Below are positions 25,895 through 34,687 of a stretch of 64,000 bases of DNA, piece by piece. The stretch is from J027 sp034437655. GTDB taxonomy: Bacteria > Chloroflexota > Anaerolineae > Aggregatilineales > J027. The position numbers and the translations under genes are program-made. The notes beneath the pieces are model-generated. The model was not told the origin of the DNA and ran no database searches. It was given only the letters and a program-made list of their open reading frames with translations. The DNA lies in the NCBI GenBank assembly GCA_034437655.1, contig DAOTTU010000092.1:1-64000 (forward strand), given 5' to 3'. Each line of letters starts with the position of its first letter. Positions within the stretch are counted from its first letter, which is position 1.

Positions 25895-27376
25895 CTAGAA
25901 TAGACGGGTAATCGTTTGTGAGACAGTACGACGCAACGTCTGAATTTGCCGGAGCAGTGCTTCACGATTCTGGTACGTGACCAGTCCAATAGCGAACGGC
26001 ATGGTAATCAGCAACAGAAACAGTAGCACCGAGAAGCCTGTACGTTGATCCCACGACACCAGTCCTACAACCAGACCAGCCAACGCAGCCGTTGATAGTG
26101 CTAGCGCTGTCGGATACGAAATTGCCCATTTGATGAGAGACGCACCCTTAGATTTTTCAGCGAGTGCGAGGGCGTATTCAGGTGATTCTCCAGTAAAGGG
26201 TTGCATGAATTTTGCGATACCGGGGGACGTCCGCAGTAGGGGACTATACATGTATTTGCGAATCCATTGACGGAGTTCAAGCCACACCTTATTGGACTGC
26301 CCAACCAGGCCAAATGGGATAATCAGCACAATCAGAATAAACACGATACCTAATACCACCGGCCAGATATCGACTGTGTTTACGGTATCTTGATAGCGGA
26401 ACAGGATAAAGTCCAGATCAATTGCGAGCGCTTCGTCGCGGAAGAAACGTTCGCCCAGTTCAAGGAATACCGCACCAACAACTGGCCCTGCGACTGTGCC
26501 TGTACCACCGATAATCGTCATAATGAGTGGGTCAATGGTGCGGCCCACCCCCAACACCGTCACCGGGTCAGCACCATTGGCATGGAGCGCGTACAAAATA
26601 CCCGAAAAAGATGCAATTGTACAGGAAAGTACCAGCACCAGCGTTTTATACAGGGCGACGTTATACCCCATTGTTTCTGCACGGGCCTCATTTTCTCGAA
26701 TGGCACGTATAACTTTGCCGACACGCGAACTCATCAATAATCGTATGAACACAAATATTCCAATAGCTGATGCTGCGCAGATATAGTAAAGGTCAACGCG
26801 GCTTAACACCGTGGCAATTTCGGGTGTGTTGTCCGAAAAGCGGATACCATCTTCGCCGCCAGTAAGAAAACGAAAGATACGAATGCGTGACAATTGGAAG
26901 AATATCTCCGCAAGCGCTAATGTGAACATGGCGAAATAAACGCCGCTGATGCGCAGTACAGCCAGCGAAGAAATCAAGCCAAATAGCACGCCAAATGCCA
27001 GCATCCCTACCGTTGTTGTGGACAGCGAGTAGGTGTAATCTTCGATGAAGATAATCATCCCATACGTAGCGAAGCCAAAAAAGAGCGCGTGCCCTAATGA
27101 AATGATGCCCGCAAACCCGAATGCGAGGTTGTACGACATCGCCAAAATAGCAACAATATAAAGGTTGTTTAGCGTATCTAGCCAGTTGAATGCTTCACTC
27201 GGTTCGAGGATAAGGCTGCGCCGGTAGTCACGAATGCTTTCAAAGTTAATACGGTCATCATAAAAGGCAGCTAACCAGTCTGGAAGCTGGAACATAATGA
27301 TGGCCAGCGCAATGTAAATCCAATTGTCCAAAAAGAATTGGAACACTCTGTTTCTTCGCTGAAGGCGATCATGCAT
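25895..27376 (-). CDS. livM: Branched-chain amino acid type ABC permease, LivM family, extended
   Basis: A 493-residue membrane protein, longer than the usual 320-360. The family core shows AMSYNLAFGFAGIISLGHALFFGFATYG (GHALFF is characteristic), then the EAA-like loop VGKVIRAIRENEARAETMGYN and GGTGTVAGPVVGAVFLE. A C-terminal extension of about 130 residues adds two further membrane helices (ALALSTAALAGLVVGLVSW and SVLLFLLLITMPFAIGLVTY) plus a basic tail. It is the last gene of the liv cluster. Substrates of this family include branched-chain amino acids, amides, urea and short acids. Confidence 0.9.
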   Translation of the reverse strand: MHDRLQRRNRVFQFFLDNWIYIALAIIMFQLPDWLAAFYDDRINFESIRDYRRSLILEPSEAFNWLDTLNNLYIVAILAMSYNLAFGFAGIISLGHALFFGFATYGMIIFIEDYTYSLSTTTVGMLAFGVLFGLISSLAVLRISGVYFAMFTLALAEIFFQLSRIRIFRFLTGGEDGIRFSDNTPEIATVLSRVDLYYICAASAIGIFVFIRLLMSSRVGKVIRAIRENEARAETMGYNVALYKTLVLVLSCTIASFSGILYALHANGADPVTVLGVGRTIDPLIMTIIGGTGTVAGPVVGAVFLELGERFFRDEALAIDLDFILFRYQDTVNTVDIWPVVLGIVFILIVLIIPFGLVGQSNKVWLELRQWIRKYMYSPLLRTSPGIAKFMQPFTGESPEYALALAEKSKGASLIKWAISYPTALALSTAALAGLVVGLVSWDQRTGFSVLLFLLLITMPFAIGLVTYQNREALLRQIQTLRRTVSQTITRLF

Positions 27377-27394
27377 GATATTTTGCCTTTTTCT

Positions 27395-28651
27395 CTAGTG
27401 AGCCTGACCAAACAGTCCCGTTGGTTTAACAAAAAGTACGATGAGAAGGATTGCCAGAACTGCGGAACTGCCCAACGCCTGTGCATTCAATTCAACAAAT
27501 GCAAAATGGCTAATGATTTCACCGCTAATGCCCAGCACAATGGCTGCAATAGCTGTCCCTGAGTAGCTTCCTAAGCCCCCAACAACTACGACCGCCAGCG
27601 CTTGTAGCAAGAATGCATCCCCCAGCGTTGGTGTTGGGGCCAGGAACCCTGTCGCCACGCCACCACCAAAAGCGGCCACGGCTGACCCCAGTGCAAACAC
27701 AAGCGTAAACACCAGACGCACGTTGATACCCAGCGCCTCGACCATTTCGCTATCTTGCACACCAGCACGAATGATGATACCAATGCGTGTATTCTGAATC
27801 AGGTATTGGACACCAAACATCAGTAGAAGACCGATTGCGATCATAAACAACCAGTAATTTTGCACTGATGTACCCGGAAACAAGCCCGTGAGGAATGTGC
27901 TATCACCACCGCTGAGGGTCAGATCAATACGATCTTCACCAATTTCGCCGTATTGTGCTTTAATCGCCCGGCGAATCAGTTCTGCTAGCCCAAAAGTTAG
28001 CACAATTTGAAAGAATGGTCGCGAATATGTTGGGCGAATCAAGAAAATTTCGATAAAGTAGCCCATCACAGCACCGATAAAGGTGGCAATGGTGAGCGCG
28101 ATAAGTAATGCGCCAAGAATGCCGAATATACTAGCTCGCCAGGCGTCCAGTTCACCGAAAACTGCCCATGTCGCATAAGCACCGACCGTAAACAGCGCAC
28201 CTTGTGCCAGGTTCAAGACGTCCATCAAACCAAAGATAATGCTGAAGCCGGCCGCAACCAGAAAAACAAGCATCCCCTCGTATAAACCAGCGGCAACGAC
28301 AATCAAAAACGTCTCCGGGGGTTCATTGAGTGCTAAGACCAACAACAAAGCCCACATCAAGGTAAAGGCACCCATTCCCCACGCAACACTTTGATCAAAC
28401 TTAAAACGTCCGCGTCGCTCTTCATCCAGTTCACCGACGCCTTCCATGCTAAGTTGTTTTGGTTTGGCAAGCGTCCACAATGCGACAATACCCGGTACAC
28501 CAAACCCAACTAGCGCTGCGCCAAACCCACTAAAGGCACCGGCCAGTGAATCACGTCGAAGCTGCACAAAGTGCCACGAAACCACCAGCCCACCAATGAC
28601 GGTTGTTAATCCATAGTAGAGTATAATGAAAGAAAGCATGTCATTATTCAT
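27395..28651 (-). CDS. livH: Branched-chain amino acid type ABC permease, LivH family, N-terminally extended
   Basis: A 418-residue membrane protein. The LivH core starts near residue 120 with LYEGMLVFLVAAGFSIIFGLMDVLNLAQGALF, and contains the EAA loop RIGIIIRAGVQDSEMVEALGIN and VVVGGLGSYSGTAIAAIVLG. The first 115 residues, absent from standard LivH (about 290 residues), contain about three extra helices (SFIILYYGLTTVIGGLVVSW, GFGVPGIVALWTLA, GAFTLMWALLLVLAL). The start shares one base with the livF stop (TAATG). It pairs with LivM to form the channel. Confidence 0.9.
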   Translation of the reverse strand: MNNDMLSFIILYYGLTTVIGGLVVSWHFVQLRRDSLAGAFSGFGAALVGFGVPGIVALWTLAKPKQLSMEGVGELDEERRGRFKFDQSVAWGMGAFTLMWALLLVLALNEPPETFLIVVAAGLYEGMLVFLVAAGFSIIFGLMDVLNLAQGALFTVGAYATWAVFGELDAWRASIFGILGALLIALTIATFIGAVMGYFIEIFLIRPTYSRPFFQIVLTFGLAELIRRAIKAQYGEIGEDRIDLTLSGGDSTFLTGLFPGTSVQNYWLFMIAIGLLLMFGVQYLIQNTRIGIIIRAGVQDSEMVEALGINVRLVFTLVFALGSAVAAFGGGVATGFLAPTPTLGDAFLLQALAVVVVGGLGSYSGTAIAAIVLGISGEIISHFAFVELNAQALGSSAVLAILLIVLFVKPTGLFGQAH

Positions 28652-29427
28652 TATGCTGCTCCCAGATAATGGTGAATTGTCGCTTCATCATTAACAAGCT
28701 CGCGCATAAGCCCGTGCTTAACTGATTGTCCCTCTTCAATAATCACATATTGCTCGGCTACCTGGCTTGCCATGCGGAAGTTCTGCTCTACCAGCAAAAT
28801 TGGTGTGCCTTCGGCCGAAAGCTGACGGATTGCATCCATCATAGCCTCAATTAAGACGGGTGCTAGTCCCTCACTGGGTTCATCAATCAACAACAGTTTG
28901 TTTTCTGGCACTAATGCACGGGCAATAGACAGCATCTGCTGTTGACCACCAGACAGTTGACCACCACCGTGTTTATACAGACGCTTTAAATCTGGAAAAA
29001 GGTCGAGGATAAAGCTACTACGATTCTTAAAGTCACCACGTTCGCGTTCAGCAATGCGGAGATTTTCCTCGACAGTTAAATCTCTGAAGATGGCGCGATG
29101 TTCAGGAACGTAACCAATCCCTAGCTTGGCTACAGCATAAGGCCGCATTCGGGTGATATTGCTTTCTATGAAACGAATCGTTCCTTCACGTACACTGGCC
29201 ATACCCATGATACTGCGGAGTGTTGTTGTTTTGCCTGCACCGTTACGACCCAGTAGAACGGTGATACTATTTGACGGCACAGTGACCGTCACGCCTTCTA
29301 GAATGTGGAATTGCCCGATATAAGTATGAATTCCCTGCACCTGTAAAATGTTAGCGTCGGTCGCAGGCTCTGGTGCTGCTGATTCAGCGTTCAGTGAACT
29401 ACTTACAACAATACGATCCTCACTCAT
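28651..29427 (-). CDS. livF: ABC transporter ATPase, LivF type
   Basis: A 258-residue ATPase. Walker A is GRNGAGKTTTLRSI, the signature is LSGGQQQMLSIARAL, Walker B is LLLIDEPSEGLAP, and the switch His lies near LLVEQN. The motif GIGYVPEHRAIFRDLTVEEN is typical of LivF. It has about 25 extra N-terminal residues. It overlaps livG by 8 nt and livH by 1 nt, so the order livG-livF-livH-livM is translationally coupled. Confidence 0.95.
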   Translation of the reverse strand: MSEDRIVVSSSLNAESAAPEPATDANILQVQGIHTYIGQFHILEGVTVTVPSNSITVLLGRNGAGKTTTLRSIMGMASVREGTIRFIESNITRMRPYAVAKLGIGYVPEHRAIFRDLTVEENLRIAERERGDFKNRSSFILDLFPDLKRLYKHGGGQLSGGQQQMLSIARALVPENKLLLIDEPSEGLAPVLIEAMMDAIRQLSAEGTPILLVEQNFRMASQVAEQYVIIEEGQSVKHGLMRELVNDEATIHHYLGAA

Positions 29428-30268
29428 TGGTCGCGGTCTCCATCAAATCACCATAAAGTTCACCCAGGTAGGCGCTTTGAACGTCCTGGTTTTCACTAAT
29501 TTCGCGTGGCGTACCTTCGGCAAGCACTGCGCCCTGATGCATCACCGTGATGCGGTCAGAAATGCTCATAACGACGCTCATATTGTGTTCAACAAGCATC
29601 ACTGTACGGTTGCCTTGATGGCGAATTTTATCAATCGTTGCAATAACCTCGGGCACCTGCTCAGTCGCCATCCCCGCGGTTGGCTCGTCAAGCAGCATCA
29701 GTTCCGGGTCAGATGCGACAATCATCGCCAGTTCAAGTTTGCGTTGGTCACCATGCGCAAGCATACTCCCCAGCAAGCGTTCTTTGCCTGTCAGGCCTGC
29801 GATGTCAATCGCTTCAAAAGCTCGTTCTTCAATCTCACGCCCGCTGCGAAAACTATTGCGAACACTATTGACCACGATGTCGGCAAATTGGCGCAGGTTA
29901 CCACCTTGCAGGCGCTGCAAATTACGATGTGCGCTGTTGTGCGCCGTTGCTGCAAGCCGGACATTTTCAAAAACAGTGCGTGTTGGAAAGATATTGGTGA
30001 TCTGGAAAGACCGACCAATGCCGATATGGGCACGTCGATTTAAAGGCATATTGGTGATACGCATATCGTTATAGTGCAACTGCCCGCTGGTGGGGAACAA
30101 GTTTCCGCTGAGCAGGTTAAAGAACGTCGTCTTACCCGCGCCATTGGGGCCAATAATGCTATGCATATGCCCGCGTTCTACAGTCAGCGATACGTCACGG
30201 ACGGCAACAAGGCTGCCAAACTCTTTGCGCAATTTTTCTGCGCGTAAAATATAGTCTTTTGGGCTCAT
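29420..30268 (-). CDS. livG: ABC transporter ATPase, LivG type
   Basis: A 282-residue ATPase. Walker A is GPNGAGKTTFFNLL, Walker B is LMLLDEPTAGMA, and the switch region is VMLVEHNMSVV. The LivG hallmark IGRSFQITNIFPTRTVFENV is present. The ABC signature segment reads LAHGDQRKLELAMIVASDP, with the usual Ser-Gly replaced by Ala-His-Gly as often seen in LivG (SYGxQR). It heterodimerises with LivF. Its start follows livK by 86 nt containing a hairpin. Confidence 0.95.
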   Translation of the reverse strand: MSPKDYILRAEKLRKEFGSLVAVRDVSLTVERGHMHSIIGPNGAGKTTFFNLLSGNLFPTSGQLHYNDMRITNMPLNRRAHIGIGRSFQITNIFPTRTVFENVRLAATAHNSAHRNLQRLQGGNLRQFADIVVNSVRNSFRSGREIEERAFEAIDIAGLTGKERLLGSMLAHGDQRKLELAMIVASDPELMLLDEPTAGMATEQVPEVIATIDKIRHQGNRTVMLVEHNMSVVMSISDRITVMHQGAVLAEGTPREISENQDVQSAYLGELYGDLMETATNE

Positions 30269-30298
30269 CAGGGTTTCTTTTCGTCAGAAATGGATGGA

Positions 30299-30334
30299 TT
30301 CTGGAAGGGGTGGCTAGAACCACTCCCTCCAGAA
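30299..30334 (-). promoter_or_regulatory. Intercistronic hairpin between livK and livG
   Basis: On the minus strand a 15-nt arm (TTCTGGAGGGAGTGG) faces CCACCCCTTCCAGAA, pairing at all but one position with one G-U, around a 6-nt loop. There is no strong T run. In solute-importer operons such stems often stabilise the binding-protein mRNA and reduce read-through to the membrane genes. This role is inferred. Confidence 0.5.
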
Positions 30335-30354
30335 AATGACATGAATTGATCGGC

Positions 30355-31638
30355 CTATTCAGCAGGTGGGCATTCCAGCGTTTCGCTAGAGCGACCGGGT
30401 GCAAGGCAAGGCGGTGCAGCATCTTCGCCACTGATTTCTGCCAGCAATTCGTAGAAAGCAAATGGTTCTTCTGGCTCAAGTGTCGTCAGTTCGAGTACAT
30501 ACATTGGAACCAGTGCCTGGTGGTCTTCGGGGCGAATGAAGTAGGTACCCTTCGGCCCTTCAAATTCCAGTCCTTCAAGCGCCGGGATCATGGCTTCGGG
30601 GAAGCTGTCGCCGTTGGTTGCTTCGAGAGCAGCCACGACTGCCTGTGCTGTCGCAAAACCACATTCTGTGAATAGATCGGGCGGATCGCCGTCGTAACGT
30701 TCGATATGGTTTTCAACCATCCAGTCATTGACTTCGTTGTCTGGTGCGGTGTAGTGATAGACGATAAACCCAACGTCGCCGGGCTGGTTCAAGCTGGTTG
30801 CTGCCTGGATGTCATTCGAGTTAAAGCCAGTCACGATACCCAATTCGTCACGCGCACCGAGGTCGGTCATTTGCTGGAATAGTTCAACACCACCAGCGCC
30901 GGCCCAGATAACAACCGCGTAGTCAGCACCAGAGTTGATCATTTCGGTGATAGGTGATGTGAAGTCGGTGGAGTCACCAGCGACGAAGATAGTATCTTGA
31001 ACCGGGGTGGCACCTGAATCTTGCAGCACGAAGTCGAAAGCGGCAGCCGTGCCGGCACCAAACGCATTGTCTACGGCGAAGATAACATAGTTATCGCCAT
31101 AGGCATCAGCCGCAAAGGTTGAAGCAGCAGCAGCGTCCTGGAAGGTATTACGGCAAACGCGGAAGGTGAATTCATTGAAGTTACCACTGGTGATTTCAGG
31201 CGTTGCAGCCGGACCAGCCATCAGAATGATTTCATTTTCCTGGGCCGTAGCTTGCAGATTGAGGGTAACAGTTGAGCTAACGGTACCAACGAGGATTTCA
31301 GCCTGTTCGGTTTCAATCAATTCGCGAGCATCTTCGCGGGCTTGTTCGATATCGCCAGCGTTGTCACGGATAACAACTTCAATGGGACGACCAGCAACTT
31401 CCATCGTGCCATTGGTGGCGTATTCCAACCCGAGTTCAAACCCTTGAACCTGTTCGAAACCATAGAAGGCCAGGCCGCTAGTCTGGTCAGTGAGCAGCCC
31501 AATCGTAATCGGCACGCCTTCAAACTGATTGTCTTCAGAACGATCAACGCTGGTTGAGCTAGCGAAGGTCGGAACCACCATCGCTGCCAGTACAGCCACG
31601 ACAATAAACAGAATGAGTGTTCGCTTTGAACGAAGCAT
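30355..31638 (-). CDS. livK: ABC transporter substrate-binding protein, LivK/amide-binding type
   Basis: A 427-residue protein from ATG 31638-31636, chosen because AAGGAG lies at the right distance; an upstream frame extension lacks this. A signal peptide (LILFIVVAVLAAMVVPTFA) ends at an Ala-Ser site with no lipobox cysteine, unusual for a cell without an outer membrane. The periplasmic-binding-protein type I fold is shown by VPITIGLLTDQTSGLAFYG, LEYATNGTMEVAGRPIEVVI and ELIETEQAEILVGTVSS. The ligand cannot be read, but hydrolase and acyl-CoA ligase genes directly upstream suggest a small organic acid, ester or amide. Confidence 0.9.
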   Translation of the reverse strand: MLRSKRTLILFIVVAVLAAMVVPTFASSTSVDRSEDNQFEGVPITIGLLTDQTSGLAFYGFEQVQGFELGLEYATNGTMEVAGRPIEVVIRDNAGDIEQAREDARELIETEQAEILVGTVSSTVTLNLQATAQENEIILMAGPAATPEITSGNFNEFTFRVCRNTFQDAAAASTFAADAYGDNYVIFAVDNAFGAGTAAAFDFVLQDSGATPVQDTIFVAGDSTDFTSPITEMINSGADYAVVIWAGAGGVELFQQMTDLGARDELGIVTGFNSNDIQAATSLNQPGDVGFIVYHYTAPDNEVNDWMVENHIERYDGDPPDLFTECGFATAQAVVAALEATNGDSFPEAMIPALEGLEFEGPKGTYFIRPEDHQALVPMYVLELTTLEPEEPFAFYELLAEISGEDAAPPCLAPGRSSETLECPPAE

Positions 31639-31741
31639 TAGTATTTCTCTCCTTGAAGTAAAACACAATTGCGTTGCGAGAAAACAGGATAAACAGTGTT
31701 AATTACGTGCTGCAAAGCTCCTTTCAATGTACATGGTGGGT

Positions 31742-32824
31742 TTATGTGTTGTGCTGATCAACGAATGGTTGGAAGATTTGCATAAAGTCGTCAAGTTTTT
31801 CAGCCTGCGGTGAATGTCCACAGTCTGCGAAGGTATGTTCGGTATAGGTGCCGCCGTTCGCTGCGTATTGCTCCAAAACGTGGCGTGTCTGGTCAATCAT
31901 TGGTTGCGGTGGAAAAACCTCATCGCCGGGCCAGCCCGGTACCAGACCAAGCTGGCCGAGGTAGCCCAGTTCGCTGGTTGAAGTATTTGAAACGATAGGG
32001 TCACTGTCGCCACGAATCCAGAGTACGGGTGGTTTGTGGTCAGCGGGAATCTCCACAATTTGATGACCACGATGATATTTGGGCGAAAGCGCGTTGAACA
32101 CGCCGCGCTCTCCCGGTGCTGCGCCCGGCCAATTTTCTGAAGGGGTTGCAGTGCCCGGATAATTGTCCTCGCCGAGGGCCGTGGCGAGATAGGCTTCCAG
32201 GATGGCTTCTTCACGCGGATGTTGGAAGGGTGGTTTGAAGAATAGCGCGCGCATAACATTCAACGGGGCCATCTGGTCATCGGTACTGCGGTTCTGTTCT
32301 TTGATATTACGGATCAATTCTGGGTTGGCAAGCCCGCCGCCGCTCCCAGCGAAGTCTTCGTAATGAGGTTGCCCGTCCGTGCCGTGAATACCACCGAAGC
32401 CCTGTGGTGGGGTGGGGGCGATGAGGGTTACGCTTTGTACATGTTCGGGGTGTGCGAGCATGTAGGCGTAAATTACGGAACCGCCCATGCTGTGGCCTAC
32501 AACATGAAACTTCTGCCAGCCAAGTTCAGCGACAAGCGCGGCAATATCTGCGGCCATGTCATCAAAGCCGCGTGTTCCATCAACGGGTGCTGCCTCAGAG
32601 TTGCCATAGCCGCGTAGATCAAGGGCAACGGAGTGGTATTGCTCCGTATTCAGGGCAAGCATAATTTCTTCCCACCAGGTCGCGGCGGCCAGATTACCAT
32701 GTACAAGCAGAATTTTGGTAGATGCAGCAGTGTTACCATGCTCAAGGATATGTTGCTTGATACCGTTGGCTTCTACAAGACGTGATGTGATGCCTTCTGA
32801 AACAGGAATTGATGCCACGAGCAT
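31742..32824 (-). CDS. Alpha/beta hydrolase
   Basis: A 360-residue hydrolase. HG oxyanion motif: LLVHGNLAAATWWEEI. The nucleophile elbow is GHSMGGSVIYAYM (Ser in GHSMG), the acid is likely Asp in LWIRGDSDPI, and the His is in FADCGHSPQAEK. A long lid insertion (about residues 170-265) separates core strands. It could hydrolyse an ester, lactone or amide. It lies between the acyl-CoA ligase gene (22 nt upstream) and livK, probably one operon. AAAGGAG sits only 2 nt before the ATG; the GTG two codons later has better spacing. Confidence 0.88.
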   Translation of the reverse strand: MLVASIPVSEGITSRLVEANGIKQHILEHGNTAASTKILLVHGNLAAATWWEEIMLALNTEQYHSVALDLRGYGNSEAAPVDGTRGFDDMAADIAALVAELGWQKFHVVGHSMGGSVIYAYMLAHPEHVQSVTLIAPTPPQGFGGIHGTDGQPHYEDFAGSGGGLANPELIRNIKEQNRSTDDQMAPLNVMRALFFKPPFQHPREEAILEAYLATALGEDNYPGTATPSENWPGAAPGERGVFNALSPKYHRGHQIVEIPADHKPPVLWIRGDSDPIVSNTSTSELGYLGQLGLVPGWPGDEVFPPQPMIDQTRHVLEQYAANGGTYTEHTFADCGHSPQAEKLDDFMQIFQPFVDQHNT

Positions 32825-32845
32825 TTCTCCTTTGTTACATTATGA

Positions 32846-34396
32846 CTATATTGTGCTGTATTGTTGGTGCAGTAATTTCTTGTCAATTTTCCCGGGGCCA
32901 GTCCGTGGTATTGCATCAACAAAGACCACTGATTTGGGGATTTTATAGCTAGCAAGCCGTTCGCGCATAAACGCAATAAGGTCGTCTGGTTCGAGTTGTT
33001 GTCCTTCTGCACAAACAACAACGGCGCGCCCAACCTCGCCCCATTTATCGTCAGGAATCCCTATCAAAGCTGCTTCAGCAACGGCCGGGTGGGCGTGCAT
33101 TACGCTTTCAACTTCGGCCGGGTAAATATTTTCCCCGCCAGAGATAATCATGTCCTTCAGGCGTCCAACAATTTTGAAGTAACCTTCATCGTCGTATACT
33201 GCGAGGTCGCCCGTATGTAGCCAGCCGTCACGAATTGCCTTCGCTGTTTCTTCGGGCATGTTCCAGTAACCTGGGGTAACATGCGGCCCACGAATAACCA
33301 GCTCACCGACTTCGTTAGCGGTGCAGGGTGCGCCATCTTCAGGACGTATCGTTTTCACATCAATATGCATCAACGGAAAGCCGACAAACCCCGGTTTACG
33401 CTGAATATCTTTTTCTGGCAGCAGAAACGTGTTTGGGCCAGCTTCAGTCAGCCCATACCCTGTTTTGAAATTCACACCACGTTCCCAGAATTTTTCAAAG
33501 ATAGGCATAGGACATGGGCCACCACCAGAAATCACAATTTTCAGCCGAGAAAAGTCTGCCTCGGGCCAGCGGGGTGATTGTTGCATCATAACAAACATAG
33601 TCGGCACGCCGAAAAACACCGTCACGTCGCCATTGGTCACAAGATCAAATACCTGATCAACGTCAAATGACTTGCAGAGGATGCTCTTGCCGCCAATGCT
33701 AATCAGCGGCAGGGTGAAAACGTTCAAGCCACCTGTATGGAAGAGTGGGGCGTTTAGTATCGCAACGTCATCAATGTCAAGTTGCCAGCTTGACACTGTG
33801 TTGATTGCATTCCACGCCATGTTACTATGCGTCAGAATTGCTCCTTTAGGTAGGCCAGTCGTGCCGCCTGTATAACAAATCACCCAGGGATCGTCTGGGG
33901 ATACTATTTCTTGCGAGGCAAAAGTGTTTGGAGCGGTGTCGCGGGTAGAAAACGAATGATCTTCGGGGGTGGCAGGCTTTTCGATAGCAACCCAATGGGC
34001 AATGATGTCTTTCAACGGTTCTCGTAACTGGTTCACTTCGTCAATGAATTCTGCGGAATAAAAAATTGTGACAGGTTCAGTGTCACGCAGTAAGTGTTCA
34101 AGTTCGGGAACCTTTAAGCGCCAGTTTAAATTTTGTAGGATCGCACCGACCTTGCCACACGCCATCCAAATGTCGAGATAAGCCATGCTATTGGTTGCAT
34201 AGACAGCTACACGATCACCTTTCTGTACGCCAAGCTGGTCAACCAGAAAATGTGCCGTCTGATTCGCTCGCATATTCCATTGTTGGTACGTGATGTCAGC
34301 GTTTGTTGCTGTATCATGAATGGCAGTACGATCAGGCGTATATAACGCTCGTCGGTCTAGCCAATCAGGGATGAAGAAGGACTTTTGCATCATCAT
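32846..34396 (-). CDS. AMP-forming acyl-CoA synthetase
   Basis: A 516-residue member of the adenylate-forming family. The P-loop is ICYTGGTTGLPKGAIL, the A5 motif GYGLTEAG, the A7/A8 segments LHTGDLAVYDDEGYFKIVGRLKDMI, and the catalytic lysine is in PRTGPGKIDKKLL. It activates a carboxylic acid with ATP to an acyl-adenylate and then an acyl-CoA thioester. It heads the minus-strand cluster with the alpha/beta hydrolase and livKGFHM, suggesting that the imported compound is hydrolysed and activated to a CoA ester. Chain length or aromatic preference cannot be read. Confidence 0.92.
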   Translation of the reverse strand: MMMQKSFFIPDWLDRRALYTPDRTAIHDTATNADITYQQWNMRANQTAHFLVDQLGVQKGDRVAVYATNSMAYLDIWMACGKVGAILQNLNWRLKVPELEHLLRDTEPVTIFYSAEFIDEVNQLREPLKDIIAHWVAIEKPATPEDHSFSTRDTAPNTFASQEIVSPDDPWVICYTGGTTGLPKGAILTHSNMAWNAINTVSSWQLDIDDVAILNAPLFHTGGLNVFTLPLISIGGKSILCKSFDVDQVFDLVTNGDVTVFFGVPTMFVMMQQSPRWPEADFSRLKIVISGGGPCPMPIFEKFWERGVNFKTGYGLTEAGPNTFLLPEKDIQRKPGFVGFPLMHIDVKTIRPEDGAPCTANEVGELVIRGPHVTPGYWNMPEETAKAIRDGWLHTGDLAVYDDEGYFKIVGRLKDMIISGGENIYPAEVESVMHAHPAVAEAALIGIPDDKWGEVGRAVVVCAEGQQLEPDDLIAFMRERLASYKIPKSVVFVDAIPRTGPGKIDKKLLHQQYSTI

Positions 34397-34457
34397 TGTG
34401 ATCTCAACATCTGGTTTCTGAGTTGAATTAGGTCAAATGGCATTTTTGTCTAATTTT

Positions 34458-34478
34458 CGTTTGGTAAATTGACAAACG
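34458..34478. promoter_or_regulatory. Inverted repeat upstream of the acyl-CoA ligase gene
   Basis: CGTTTG and CAAACG flank a 9-bp AT-rich spacer in the 290-bp divergent region between the acyl-CoA ligase gene and the toroid-protein operon. The spacing fits a dimeric repressor operator of TetR or GntR type. No regulator gene is adjacent. Otherwise the divergent region shows only AT-rich sequence and no cobalamin-riboswitch motif that I can see. Confidence 0.3.
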
Positions 34479-34687
34479 TAATAACTAATTGTGCAAAATT
34501 TCCTTATTGACTTAGGAATATTTTACCGCTTACAAAATATGGCGCAAGTGATTGCCGAAGTTGCTTATAAATCTACTCATGTCTCAGGCTTAACAAGTAA
34601 AGAGCGTCACGCATTATGGCTAGTGATCTGCGAATATTTTGCTAGAATCAAGCGAGAATACATAGATTCAGGGAGATTTTGCGACAA

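Noticed and set aside
34397..34687. Cobalamin riboswitch before the HmuTUV-like operon
   Set aside because: No B12-box or conserved core could be found, and the region is AT-rich and unstructured by eye.
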